This document shows, piece by piece, positions 1 through 10,511 of a stretch of DNA of 64,000 nt. Position numbers and translations under genes: made by a program. The stretch covers positions 84,441,716 to 84,505,715 of the forward strand of contig NC_035436.2 of NCBI RefSeq assembly GCF_002127325.2, written 5' to 3'. The notes beneath the pieces were generated by a model, which did not search any database, was not told the DNA's origin, and saw only the letters and a list, made by a program, of their open reading frames with translations. Positions within the stretch are counted from its first letter, which is position 1, and each line of letters starts with the position of its first letter. The stretch comes from Helianthus annuus (taxonomy: Eukaryota > Streptophyta > Magnoliopsida > Asterales > Asteraceae).

Positions 1-45
1 GTGTTCACTGAGCACGGGGCCGTGGTGAACTTTCTGACCAACATT

Positions 46-65
46 CTTTTCTGTTTTTATTGCAG
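46..65 (+). promoter_or_regulatory. Possible 3' splice site in the ATH1 leader
   Basis: A pyrimidine-rich run followed by TTGCAG lies 44 bp before the gag ATG at 109. ATH3 has the same arrangement directly before its ORF1 ATG (58160-58197). Introns in the leader of Athila/Tat/Ogre elements are known. No donor site can be judged because the 5' part is outside the window. Confidence 0.35.
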
Positions 66-108
66 GACTTGGAACCCAGGCACCACATCTGAACTTTCTA
101 CGTAGTGT

Positions 109-2346
109 ATGAGCTCCAGTTCTAGTAGAGACATAAAAGAACCTCTAGAAGAACCCGAACGCTTTCTCAGAAAAATACTTAAAGCTAAAAACCAAGAGAA
201 AGTTTCGGGGGACCCATTTCCAATGGCGGACCAACGTACCCTCATGGATTAACTACGACCCACCGTAGGTAATCTCGGCGCCGCTATCAATGCCCCGAAT
301 GTCGAAGCTAACAACTTCGAACTTCGGCCGCATTTGATACAGATGCTTTAGAACTCCGCAACCTTCCATGGGCTTGCGGACGAAGATCCCCATCTACATA
401 TTACTAATTTCTTAGAAATATGTGATACCTTCCGGATCAATGGAGCATCAAACAACGCCATCCGCCTTCGGATGTTTCCATTTTCGTTAAAGGACCGAGC
501 AAAGGCTTGGCTCAACGCCCTCCCAGTTGGCTCGGTAAACACCTGGGATGAACTAGCCCAAAAGTTTCTATATAGATATTTCCCTCCCGCTAAAATGGCT
601 AAATTAATGACTGAAATTAATACATATTCACAAGAGGATGGGGAATCCTTATATGAAACTTAGGAAAGGTTCAAGGAGCTATTGCGAAAGTGTCCTCATC
701 ACGGTCTTGCGGTATGGTAACAAGTATCCACCTTCTATAATGGGTTGTTGCCACACACAAGACAAACACTTGACTCTAGCTCTGGGGGACTTTTAGGTAA
801 TCGCCGCCCACATGAAATATACAATCAAATTGAGGAAATTGCTCAAACCAATTTTCAGTGGCACAGTCCCCGAGGCAATAAATCTATTGCCCCGGGCGCC
901 CATAAGGTTGATGAAAGCACTTCTTTACAAGCCCAAATCGAGGCCCTTTCTTTAAAAATCAAAAAGTTAGAAATGACAAAAACGGTCTCGAAGGCTTGTG
1001 AAGGGTGTGGTGGGCTACATGAAAGTTGGAGTTGTATGAAAAAACCAGATGATTAACAAGAGTCGGTAAACTACACTGATAACAGACCTAGGCCGTTGGG
1101 TCCTCGAACGGGTACCTACAACCAAGGATGGCGTAACCACCCTAACCTTGGTTGGAGAGAACCCGACAATAGTAGTAACCAACAAAACCTAAACCAACGA
1201 ACAAACTTTCAACAACCAAGAAACGAGTCACAAAATTTCTCTCAACAACAAGGTGGACGAGAAAGGCTTGAAGATACTGTATCTCGCCTCATCTCCGATA
1301 CTGAAAAGAAAAACTCGGATCGATTTCAACAATTGGAATCAAATTTCAGAAATCAACAAGCTAGTATACGAATCATTGAAAAACAAATAAATCAATTAGC
1401 TCAAAATTTCTCCGAGTGACCACAAGGCGCGTTACCTAGTCATACCGAAACAAACCCAAAAGCACAAGTCCATCTCATAACATTGAGAAATCGTACCGTG
1501 GATTCCGAAGAGGCTCCGCCACCGCCGACTGAGGGAAGCACAACATCACCCCAACAAGAAAAGGCTTCTCCTCCAGTTCAAGAGCCTACCAAGGCTCCTC
1601 CGGTTCCATACCCCGGTAGGTTAATTCGCCAAAAGACCAATGAGCAATTCACAAAATTCGAAAATTTACTAAAACAATTGCATGTTAATATTCCATTTGT
1701 CGAAGTCCTAACTCAAATGCCTAAATACTCAAAATTCATGAGTGACTTCCTCACTCATAAAAGGAAAATCGAATCATTGCAATTAGTTAAATTAGGCGAA
1801 GAATGCTCCGCCCTTGTACTCAACAAACTCCCACAAAAGAAGATTGATCCTGGAAGCTTCACGATTCCTTGCTCGATCGGGGAATCCCCCGTTCGTAATG
1901 CACTAGCCGACCTTGGGGCTAGCATTAACCTCATGCCTGCATCAATGTTCAAAAGACTCGGCCTAGGAAAAACAAGCCCTACCAAGATGAGTATACAACT
2001 TGTCGATAGATCCGTCAAATACCCGCAAGGTGTCGCTGAAAATCTATTGGTCAAAGTCGACAATTTCGTCTACACGGCCGACTTTGTCATATTAGACATG
2101 GAAGAAGACACCAAAGTCCCCCTCATACTAGGGAGGCCATTTCTAGCCACTGCACAAGCAGTGGTAGACATGAATGACGGAACACTTACTTTGAAGTATG
2201 GGGATAAGGAAATGAAGTTTGGGGTTGGGAAGAGAGTAGAGGACGAGGACCTGGTCAACTACTTGAAGGTCATTGATTCGAGTTTGGATGATGCTCTCCG
2301 ACGGTGCAACATGGGATGCAAAACATCCCGCTCGGATAACATGTGA
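109..2346 (+). pseudogene. ATH1 gag-protease, broken by in-frame stops
   Basis: One frame runs from ATG 109 to the TGA at 2344 with no frameshift, broken by stops at about 250, 349, 661, 718, 1054 and 1417. The retrotransposon gag core (capsid-like) is at about 370-720, with the FLEICDTF and AWLNALP type motifs. A CCHC-like knuckle (CEGCGGLHESWSC, spacing 2-3-4) follows near 1000-1040. A proline-rich linker near 1500-1620 leads to an aspartic protease with the DLGAS active-site motif and ILGRPFLA at about 1840-2250. Gag would package RNA and the protease would mature the particle. The 287-residue protease segment (1483-2346) is uninterrupted. At every stop the codon is one C-to-T or G-to-A change from a sense codon. 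Confidence 0.85.
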
Positions 2347-2802
2347 CCTCACTTTGGGTCTAGCCAAGGACCCTTATAAACGTGGCGCACCACGGAGGCA
2401 TTCCGAGGAACTATCCTTAGTTTAGCTTAGATTAATTTTTAGTTTAATTTTAATTTTCAGGAATAAAACACACTTGGGATGGTGAAGGATAATAAGGGAA
2501 ACGAGAAACATAACCCCATGCGCGAAAACAGAGCTTCCCGACAAAAATTCTTCACTACAGCAAGTTCAGCACGGGCCGTGTCCACCCGACACGGCCCCTT
2601 GCAGCACAATCTGCCGAAAACGCCCAGTTCAGGTAACTGGACACGGGTCGTGTTCACTGAACACGCCCTCGTGTCCAGGCTTCTGTTTCTCTTTACTAAA
2701 TTTTGTCACTGGCACCTGAACACGGGGTCGTGCCCGGTCACCACGAGGCCGTGTCCAGAGTGCCAGTTACATAAAATTTTGCTTTTAACACCTTTTTACA
2801 CA
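2347..2802 (+). other. ATH1 noncoding DNA after protease, with palindromic word cluster
   Basis: No ORF of note. Between about 2568 and 2760 there are at least six GC-rich words of the type CACGGGGCCGTG or close variants, two by two, such as ACGGGCCGTG and CACGGCCC near 2570-2605 and ACACGGGTCGTG and CACGCCCTCGTG near 2640-2680. The same word family lies in the ATH1 leader (12-28) and in its LTR (12138-12440). The segment ends at the TEK1 target duplication. Confidence 0.7.
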
Positions 2803-2807
2803 TTCAA
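2803..2807. repeat. Target-site duplication of TEK1, left copy
   Basis: TTCAA directly before the TGTCACACC end of the left LTR. The same five bases follow the right LTR at 10507-10511. Confidence 0.92.
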
Positions 2808-3311
2808 TGTCACACCCCCAAAATCCCACACTGCGGAGTACCACCGCTTGGGAGCGTGACTGACCAGGATCAAGCCATCAATCATATCAAACATAGCATT
2901 TAATAATAAAAGTGATTAATGTAATTCATCATGACATGATTGATGTTTCAAAACCAAACATTGTTTAAGTAGCGGAAGCATAGTAATGAAATCTCAAAAC
3001 AGTTATAAGTTCAGATATCGTTCATGATCTGAATCCCACAACGACCTGCTCCTCCCTGTGCAAGCTCCATAATGTACCTAAGGTCCTGCAAGGCATGCAG
3101 CAAATAATCAACAAACTAGTTGAGCGAGTTCACAGAAAGTAAGTTCGTATAATAATGCATATGTTCATCTTATGGGGGTTTCCCATACAAGTATATACTA
3201 CAGGTGAGGGATTCTCACGTTTATCCTTTATAATGGGGGCTTCCCATTATGGTATTTACTAGACTAGTGCAACCATGTGTTCTTCTTAAACCGAGAACAG
3301 GAATACGTACT

Positions 3312-3535
3312 GGGTCACGTAGGCTTTACGTGACGTGCCCTTCCCCGAGGACAGTGGTACGCGTGGGGGCTACGTAGGCTTTACGCAGCGTGTCCTTCCG
3401 ACCCGGAAGACAGTAGTAGGTATTGGATTACGTAGGCTTTACGTAACGTGTCCTCCCGACCCGGGAGACAAATGGCAAATACTGGGTTACGTAGGCTTTA
3501 CGTAACGTGTCCTGACTATCCTGAGGACGATGGTC
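3312..3535 (-). repeat. Four tandem units of 55-59 bp with hairpins, TEK1 LTR
   Basis: The core ACGTAGGCTTTACG recurs with AGGC at 3321, 3376, 3434 and 3493. The last two units have a perfect stem TTACGT/ACGTAA, and the third also has CTCCCG/CGGGAG. The same array is in the right LTR at about 8732-8955. Confidence 0.85.
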
Positions 3536-3996
3536 TATAGTCTAGTGATTGCGTAAGTACGAGTAATCATATCATATCAACATTCCAACCCAATCCCCAA
3601 CCCGGGAATCCCATGCCTTGGCTGTGTGAACTCACCTTGGTTTGCTCGGCAGATACACAAAGAGTACAGGTAAGCTAGTAAATGGTCAACCACGTCCTAT
3701 CATGGTTATAATACAAGTCAGGTTTTGACTTAGATAGTATATGTTGGTTTCATACAAGTTAACATGTTACTGGCACGTATAATTCATGACAACACGTAGC
3801 AGACAAGTAATCCATTTAACCTGGGTACTAACATCAGCCCAATAATAATCTGGCCCAATAAAAGTCCAATGGCATACATGGCTCAAATAAAACGCATACC
3901 AGTCCAATTAGCAGTCAATTGCATAAGTCCAAAAGGTTTGGCCCACAATGATTGGGCCCGTGACAGTGTAGGCCCAAAACGGTGTATGTGCATAAC

Positions 3997-4250
3997 TGGT
4001 CTCGAGTCGCAACCGGCGATCCCGAGTCGCATCAGGGGGTTACGAGTCACAACAGGACCCGCAACGGTGGTTTCGGCTCGACATGGTCCGGTTACAAGTC
4101 GCAACGGGACTCGCAACCTCGGTCTCGGCTTGTCATGGTCTGGTTACGAGTCGCAACGGGACTCGCAACCGTGGTTTCGGTTCATGCTGTTGTGGTCTCG
4201 AGTCGGGATCATGAGGTCTCGACTCGCAATCTGTGTCGCAACCAAGTGTG
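3997..4250 (-). promoter_or_regulatory. GAGTCGCAAC word cluster in TEK1 LTR
   Basis: About ten copies of GAGTCGCAAC or ACTCGCAACC occur, often paired as GAGTCGCAAC then GGACTCGCAACC. The copy in the right LTR (about 9417-9670) differs at only a few positions. Function unknown; possible protein-binding sites. Confidence 0.6.
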
Positions 4251-5086
4251 TAACTGGTTTCCATAATTCATGCAACAATTATTCCGTGATTCTAGCAAAC
4301 ATCCTTGGCAGTTTCGGAAACAGATCAAATCACAATTATTCCAAAATCAAACACATTCAACCTGTTCATATCATATTCAAGAATAACCATCCTAACATTC
4401 ATACGGATCTAAGTAAATTATTCGGGTTTAACATAAATCAACCGGTCACTTGCACACTACCAATATCATGCAATAATCCGAGTATAAAACATGGTGGCCG
4501 ATTAACAAAACCCAATCAATTATCATCAAGTCAATCATCATCTTATAAACATACATGAGCCGATTTCAAACACCTTATCATTAACAATTTATCACCCTCT
4601 ACCCTTAATCACCACGTGAAGCATGCAAATCACAGCATTCACAAACATGAAATCGGTGGAATATAATACTAACCGAGGTGAGGAAAAGGAATGGCCCGAA
4701 TTCCAACCCAAAAGCTTGATGTTCGGCTGTCTTGGTCTCGGTTCCGGTTGCGAGAGAGAGGGAGAGAGACGAGAGAGAGAAGTAGGGTTGTGTGTGTTTG
4801 TGTTTTGTAACAACAATGAAAATCAAACCCCTACCAAATGGTTTTGTGTTTGCGAGTGGGGAGTGGGCCGAGCCCAACTCGGCTATCTAATGGGATCCGG
4901 TTTCAAGGAGCGGCCCGAATGGCTTGTGTGACCGATTATAATGTGTGGTTTGGGTTCGGCTCAATTAACATACAAACATATATCACACAATGCACATAAT
5001 AACATAATCACATAGTTATCCAATTAATAGCGTTCTCAATAGCACGTATCGTTACACAAAGTAAGTCTAAAGTTCGAGTTGTCACA

Positions 5087-5100
5087 TTATCCCCAACTAA
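5087..5100 (-). promoter_or_regulatory. TEK1 purine tract next to the 3' LTR
   Basis: On the minus strand AGTTGGGGATAA directly precedes the LTR start TGTGACAACT. This position makes it the plus-strand primer of the current element, although it is a weak tract. A stronger tract lies 88 bp further inside. Confidence 0.6.
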
Positions 5101-5144
5101 TTAGAACTTTCGTCCCGAAATTTGGTATGCACTCACTGAGGAAG

Positions 5145-8100
5145 CTAGGTAAACTGATTTTCCTGGGGTGTCACATCCTCCCCCCGTTGATCTGGAATTT
5201 CGTCCCGAAATTCCGAAGTAGTAGCTTCAGCCTCAGTAGTGGTTGCGTTGGTTTCAAATAACTGGGGGTACTTTTCTGTCATCCTGTCTTCGCGTTCCCA
5301 GGTGTACTCTGGGCCACGTTTGGAGTTCCAACGTACTCGAACAAGAGGGATTCTCTTGCTTTTGAGGACCTTCACATCCCGGTCCGTGATTTCAACTGGT
5401 TCCTCGACGAACTGCAACCGCTCGTCGATAGTGAGTTCCTTAAAAGGAATGATGAGGGTTTCATCTGATAGGCACTTCTTTAAGTTCGATACATGAAAGA
5501 CATTGTGAACTGCCCCGAGTTCAGCTGGTAGGTTTAGCTTGTATGCTACTTTGCCAATCTTTTCTATGATTTCGAATGGTCCGACATATCGCGGATTTAG
5601 TTTGCCCCGTTTACCAAAACGTACTACACCCTTCCAGGGTGAAACTTTTAATAAAACCCGGTCCCCGACCTGAAATTCCAAAGGCTTTCTACGCTTGTCG
5701 GCGTAGGCTTTCTGACGGTCGCGTGCTGCCGCCATGCGTTGTCGTATCTGTGCGATCTTTTCCGTGGCGTCCACTACAATTTCTGGACCCGTAATCTGAC
5801 TATCCCCCACCTCTGCCCAACAGAGAGGTGACCGGCATTTACGCCCGTACAATGCCTCGAATGGAGCGGCTTGAATGCTGGTGTGATAACTATTATTATA
5901 CGAGAACTCCACCAAAGGGAGGTGCTTTTCCCAGCCGTTGCCGAAGTCTATAACGCATGCCCTAAGCATGTCTTCAAGTGTTTGAATCGTTCGCTCAGAC
6001 TGCCCATCGGTCTGAGGATGGTACGCTGTGCTCATGTCTAATCTTGAGCCGAATGATTTATGCATCGCTTGCCATAGCTCTGACGTGAATCGTGCATCGC
6101 GATCCGAAATGATGGAGATGGGCACCCCGTGCCTCGAAACAACTTCTTTAAGATAGACGTCTGCGAGAGTGGAGAACTTATCCGTTTCCTTTATAGGTAG
6201 GAAGTGTGCAGACTTGGTGAGTCGATCCACGATCACCCATATGGTATCATTCCCCCGCTGGGATCTAGGTAGGCTTGTAATGAAATCCATGGAAATTTCT
6301 TCCCATTTCCATTGAGGTATCTTAGGCTGCTGAAGTAGGCCAGCTGGTTTCTGATATTCAACCTTGACTCTCGCACAGGTCAAGCATTTTCCAACGTATG
6401 TAGCGATGTGGGCCTTCATACTAGGCCACCAATAAGTAGTGCTGATGTCGTGGTACATTTTATCCGACCCTGGATGTACCGAGTGGCGAGACTTGTGTGC
6501 TTCGTCCATCACAAGTTCGCGTAGACCGCCATAAAGTGGGACCCAAATACGCCCCGTTACATAGTAGGCGCCGTCTGCCTTCTGTTCCATTTGCTGTCGT
6601 GAGCCGCGTAAGGCTTCAGCCTTGACGTTTTCGGGCTTCAATGCTTCTATCTGAGCATTTCGTATCTGTGTAGGAAGGCTAGACTGAATTGTAAGCTGTA
6701 GCGCTCGCACGCACCGAGGTAAAGTGTCTTTCCGACTGAGGGCATCAGCCACAACATTGGCTTTGCCTGGATGGTACTTGATAGCGCATTCGTAATCGTT
6801 CAGTAATTCAACCCATCGCCGTTGACGCATGTTCAAATCCTTCTGCTTAAGGATATGTTCGAGACTCCTGTGATCGGTGTAAATCGTGCACCTGGTACCG
6901 TACAGGTAGTGTCGCCATATCTTAAGCGCGAAAACAACAGCTCCCAGCTCTAAGTCGTGCGTCGTGTAGTTCCGTTCATGAACCTTTAATTGACGAGACG
7001 CGTAGGCAATAACTTTATCCCGCTGCATAAATACGCAACCCAGACCCTGTATTGATGCGTCACAATATACTACGAAGTCATCTGTGCCCTCTGGAAATGA
7101 GAGAATAGGTGCGCTGCAAAGCCTATCCTTTAGGTGCTGAAAAGCAGTCTCCTGGGGATCTCCCCAACGGTAGGTGACACCCTTCTGTGTCAGTAGCGTA
7201 AGCGGCTGCGCAATCTTCGAGAAATCCTTGATAAACCGTCTGTAGTAACCTGCCAAACCCAAGAATTGGCGTATTTCCGTTGGCGTTCGTGGTGCAGGCC
7301 AGTTCCTGATCGAGTCTACCTTGGATGGATCGACATGGATCCCATCCTTGTTCACTACATGGCCTAAGAAGTGGACTTCACGAAGCCAGAAGTCGCATTT
7401 TGAAAACTTAGCGTACAGCTGTTCCTTTCGAAGAAGTTCCAAAATAAGACGGAGATGCTGCTCGTGCTCCTCCTGACTCTTGGAGTAGATCAGAATGTCG
7501 TCGATGAATACTATGACGAACTTGTCAAGATAGGGTTTGCACACCCTGTTCATAAGATCCATAAATACGGCAGGCGCGTTCGTTAACCCGAACGGCATGA
7601 CAAGAAACTCGTAGTGGCCGTATCGAGTTCTGAAGGCTGTCTTGGAGACGTCCTCCTCCCGAACTCTCAGATGATGATAACCAGACCTCAAGTCTATCTT
7701 CGAATAGTAACACGACCCTTGCAACTGGTCGAATAAGTCGTCTATGCGTGGAAGAGGATAACGGTTCTTAACCGTCACCTTGTTGAGTTCACGGTAGTCG
7801 ATGCACATTCTGAACGTACCGTCTTTCTTTTTCACAAATAGTACTGGAGCTCCCCAAGGCGAAGAGCTTGGACGAATGAAGCCCTTTTCCAAGAGCTCTT
7901 GTAGCTGCTTTGACAGTTCTTCCAATTCTGATGGAGCTAAACGATATGGTGCGCGAGCTATGGGTGCTGCTCCTGGAGCGAGCTCGATTTGAAATTCGAC
8001 CTGACGATGAGGCGGTAAGCCAGGTAAGTCTTCAGGAAACACCTGAGGGTAGTCACGTACAATTGGAATATCCTCCAATTTCTTTTCCTTTGCTGATGCG

Positions 8101-8264
8101 TCTGTAACGAGTGCCAAGATTGCGGTGTGACCCTTCCGCAAACATTTCTGAGCCTTCAAGAAAGAGATGATGCCAACCACAGCACCACTCTTGTCGCCTT
8201 GAACTTCAAGAGGCTCTGATACCAATCTGTCACACCCCCAAAATCCCACACTGCGGAGTACCAC
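5145..8264 (-). CDS. pol: TEK1 pol polyprotein (protease remnant, RT, RNase H, integrase, chromodomain)
   Basis: 1039 residues, no stop or frameshift. Residues 1-50 join LTR and primer-site sequence to the tail of the protease region. Reverse transcriptase covers about 130-310 with the catalytic FIDD (253-256) and Asp191. RNase H follows at about 398-512 with Asp402, Glu439 and Asp464. Integrase has its zinc finger at His590, His597, Cys627 and Cys630, and the core triad Asp660, Asp721 and Glu757 (35 residues between the last two). A GPY-type region (about 865-935) leads into a chromodomain (about 953-1003), which in this family guides insertion to heterochromatin. The first in-frame ATG (8264) is inside the right LTR, 37 bp from its end, so the frame runs through the primer site. 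Gag is absent, so particles would have to be supplied by another element. Confidence 0.93.
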   Translation of the reverse strand: MVLRSVGFWGCDRLVSEPLEVQGDKSGAVVGIISFLKAQKCLRKGHTAILALVTDASAKEKKLEDIPIVRDYPQVFPEDLPGLPPHRQVEFQIELAPGAAPIARAPYRLAPSELEELSKQLQELLEKGFIRPSSSPWGAPVLFVKKKDGTFRMCIDYRELNKVTVKNRYPLPRIDDLFDQLQGSCYYSKIDLRSGYHHLRVREEDVSKTAFRTRYGHYEFLVMPFGLTNAPAVFMDLMNRVCKPYLDKFVIVFIDDILIYSKSQEEHEQHLRLILELLRKEQLYAKFSKCDFWLREVHFLGHVVNKDGIHVDPSKVDSIRNWPAPRTPTEIRQFLGLAGYYRRFIKDFSKIAQPLTLLTQKGVTYRWGDPQETAFQHLKDRLCSAPILSFPEGTDDFVVYCDASIQGLGCVFMQRDKVIAYASRQLKVHERNYTTHDLELGAVVFALKIWRHYLYGTRCTIYTDHRSLEHILKQKDLNMRQRRWVELLNDYECAIKYHPGKANVVADALSRKDTLPRCVRALQLTIQSSLPTQIRNAQIEALKPENVKAEALRGSRQQMEQKADGAYYVTGRIWVPLYGGLRELVMDEAHKSRHSVHPGSDKMYHDISTTYWWPSMKAHIATYVGKCLTCARVKVEYQKPAGLLQQPKIPQWKWEEISMDFITSLPRSQRGNDTIWVIVDRLTKSAHFLPIKETDKFSTLADVYLKEVVSRHGVPISIISDRDARFTSELWQAMHKSFGSRLDMSTAYHPQTDGQSERTIQTLEDMLRACVIDFGNGWEKHLPLVEFSYNNSYHTSIQAAPFEALYGRKCRSPLCWAEVGDSQITGPEIVVDATEKIAQIRQRMAAARDRQKAYADKRRKPLEFQVGDRVLLKVSPWKGVVRFGKRGKLNPRYVGPFEIIEKIGKVAYKLNLPAELGAVHNVFHVSNLKKCLSDETLIIPFKELTIDERLQFVEEPVEITDRDVKVLKSKRIPLVRVRWNSKRGPEYTWEREDRMTEKYPQLFETNATTTEAEATTSEFRDEIPDQRGEDVTPQENQFT
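5173..5212 (-). promoter_or_regulatory. Second, fossil purine tract and LTR-start motif of TEK1
   Basis: On the minus strand a hairpin motif (stem AATTTCG/CGAAATT, 5196-5212) is followed by AACGGGGGGAGGA and then TGTGACACCCC. This is the usual Tekay arrangement of purine tract plus LTR start, yet the LTR pair begins only at 5086. It also lies inside the pol reading frame. Confidence 0.65.
8213..8224 (-). promoter_or_regulatory. TEK1 primer binding site (initiator tRNA-Met)
   Basis: TGGTATCAGAGC on the minus strand, three bases from the right LTR. It is complementary to the 3' end of plant initiator tRNA-Met. Confidence 0.92.
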
Positions 8265-10506
8265 CGCTTGGGAGCATGACTGACCAGGATCAAGCCATCA
8301 ATCATATCAAACATAGCATTTAATAATAAAAGTGATTAATGTAATTCATCATGACATGATTGATGTTTCAAAACCAAACATTGTTTAAGTAGCGGAAGCA
8401 TAGTAATGAAATCTCAAAACAGTTATAAGTTCAGATATCGTTCATGATCCGAATCCCACAACGACCTGCTCCTCCCTGTGCAAGCTCCATAATGTACCTA
8501 AGGTCCTGCAAGGCATGCAGCAAATAATCAACAAACTAGTTGAGCGAGTTCACAGAAAGTAAGTTCGTATAATAATGCATATGTTCATCTTATGGGGGTT
8601 TCCCATACAAGTATATACTACAGGTGAGGGATTCTCACGTTTATCCTTTATAATGGGGGCTTCCCATTATGGTATTTACTAGACTAGTGCAACCATGTGT
8701 TCTTCTTAAACCGAGAACAGGAATACGTACTGGGTCACGTAGGCTTTACGTGACGTGCCCTTCCCCGAGGACAGTGGTACGCGTGGGGGCTACGTAGGCT
8801 TTACGCAGCGTGTCCTTCCGACCCGGAAGACAGTAGTAGGTATTGGATTACGTAGGCTTTACGTAACGTGTCCTCCCGACCCGGGAGACAAATGGCAAAT
8901 ACTGGGTTACGTAGGCTTTACGTAACGTGTCCTGACTATCCTGAGGACGATGGTCTATAGTCTAGTGATTGCGTAAGTACGAGTAATCATATCATATCAA
9001 CATTCCAACCCAATCCCCAACCCGGGAATCCCATGCCTTGGCTGTGTGAACTCACCTTGGTTTGCTCGGCAGATACACAAAGAGTACAGGTAAGCTAGTA
9101 AATGGTCTACCACGTCCTATCATGGTTATAATACAAGTCAGGTTTTGACTTAGATAGTATATGTTGGTTTCATACAAGTTAACATGTTACTGGCACGTAT
9201 AATTCATGACAACACGTAGCAGACAAGTAATCCATTTAACCTGGGTACTAACATCAGCCCAATAATAATCTGGCCCAATAAAAGTCCAATGGCATACATG
9301 GCTCAAATAAAACGCATACCAGTCCAATTAGCAGTCAATTGCATAAGTCCAAAAGGTTTGGCCCAGAATGATTGGGCCCGTGACAGTGTAGGCCCAAAAC
9401 GGTGTATGTGCATAACTGGTCTCGAGTCGCAACCGGCGATCTCGAGTCGCATCAGGGGGTTACGAGTCGCAACAGGACCCGCAACGGTGGTTTCGGCTCG
9501 ACATGGTCCGGTTACAAGTCGCAACGGGACTCGCAACCTCGGTCTCGGCTTGTCATGGTCTGGTTACGAGTCGCAACGGGACTCGCAACCGTGGTTTCGG
9601 TTCATGCTGTTGTGGTCTCGAGTCGGGATCATGAGGTCTCGACTCGCAATCTGTGTCACAACCAAGTGTGTAACTGGTTTCCATAATTCATGCAACAATT
9701 ATTCCGTGATTCTAGCAAACATCCTTGGCAGTTTCGGAAACAGATCAAATCACAATTATTCCAAAATCAAACACATTCAACCTGTACATATCATATTCAA
9801 GAATAACCATCCTAACATTCATACGGATCTAAGTAAATTATTCGGGTTTAACATAAATCAACCGGTCACATGCACACTACCAATATCATGCAATAATCCG
9901 AGTATAAAACATGGTGGCCGATTAACAAAACCCAATCAATTATCATCAAGTCAATCATCATCTTATAAACATACATGAGCCGATTTCAAACACCTTATCA
10001 TTAACAATTTATCACCCTCTACCCTTAATCACCACATGAAGCATGCAAATCACAGCATTCACAAACATGAAATCGGTGGAATATAATACTAACCGAGGTG
10101 AGGAAAAGGAATGGCCCGAATTCCAACCCAAAAGCTTGATGTTCGGCTGTCTTGGTCTCGGTTCCGGTTGCGAGAGAGAGGGAGAGAGACGAGAGAGAGA
10201 AGTAGGGTTGTGTGTGTTTGTGTTTTGTAACAACAATGAGAATCAAACCCCTACCAAATGGTTTTGTGTTTGCGAGTGGGGAGTGGGCCGAGCCCAACTC
10301 GGCTATCTAATGGGATCCGGTTTCAAGGAGCGGCCCGAATGGCTTGTGTGACCGATTATAATGTGTGGTTTGGGTTCGGCTCAATTAACATACAAACATA
10401 TATCACACAATGCACATAATAACATAATCACATAGTTATCCAATTAATAGCGTTCTCAATAGCACGTATCGTTACACAAAGTAAGTCTAAAGTTCGAGTT
10501 GTCACA
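8228..10506 (-). repeat. TEK1 5' LTR (right copy)
   Basis: Same length as the left copy (2279 bp) with about eleven base differences seen by eye, for example at 8448, 9108, 9366 and 9441. As the 5' LTR it would drive transcription towards lower coordinates. Confidence 0.93.
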
Positions 10507-10511
10507 TTCAA
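10507..10511. repeat. Target-site duplication of TEK1, right copy
   Basis: TTCAA directly after the right LTR. It matches 2803-2807. Confidence 0.92.

Larger units (their letters stand above)
2808..5086 (-). repeat. TEK1 3' LTR (left copy)
   Basis: In element orientation it starts TGTGACAACTCG at 5086 and ends GGGGGTGTGACA at 2808. It contains a four-unit hairpin repeat (3312-3535), a word cluster (3997-4250), several TGGGCC/GGCCCA boxes (3838-3975, 4863-4880) and a GA-rich run (4752-4782). Short open frames in it are mirrored in the other LTR and are not genes. Confidence 0.93.
2808..10506 (-). mobile_element. TEK1: Tekay/Del-type chromovirus, gag deleted
   Basis: Two 2279 bp LTRs (2808-5086 and 8228-10506) flank a 3141 bp interior on the minus strand. 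Ends are TG...CA and TTCAA is duplicated. The interior holds a methionyl-initiator tRNA primer site (8213-8224), a single pol ORF (5145-8264) and purine tracts (5087-5100 and about 5177-5187). By eye the LTRs differ at about eleven positions (roughly 0.5 %), so the insertion is recent. Gag and most of protease are missing. The integrase ends in a chromodomain, which places the element among the chromoviruses. Confidence 0.93.

Noticed and set aside
4623..4931. 102-codon ORF present in both TEK1 LTRs
   Set aside because: Shadow in LTR DNA with GA repeats; no motif, and opposite to the element's strand.
7525..8107. ORFs antisense or out of frame within TEK1 pol
   Set aside because: Shadows of the long pol frame.
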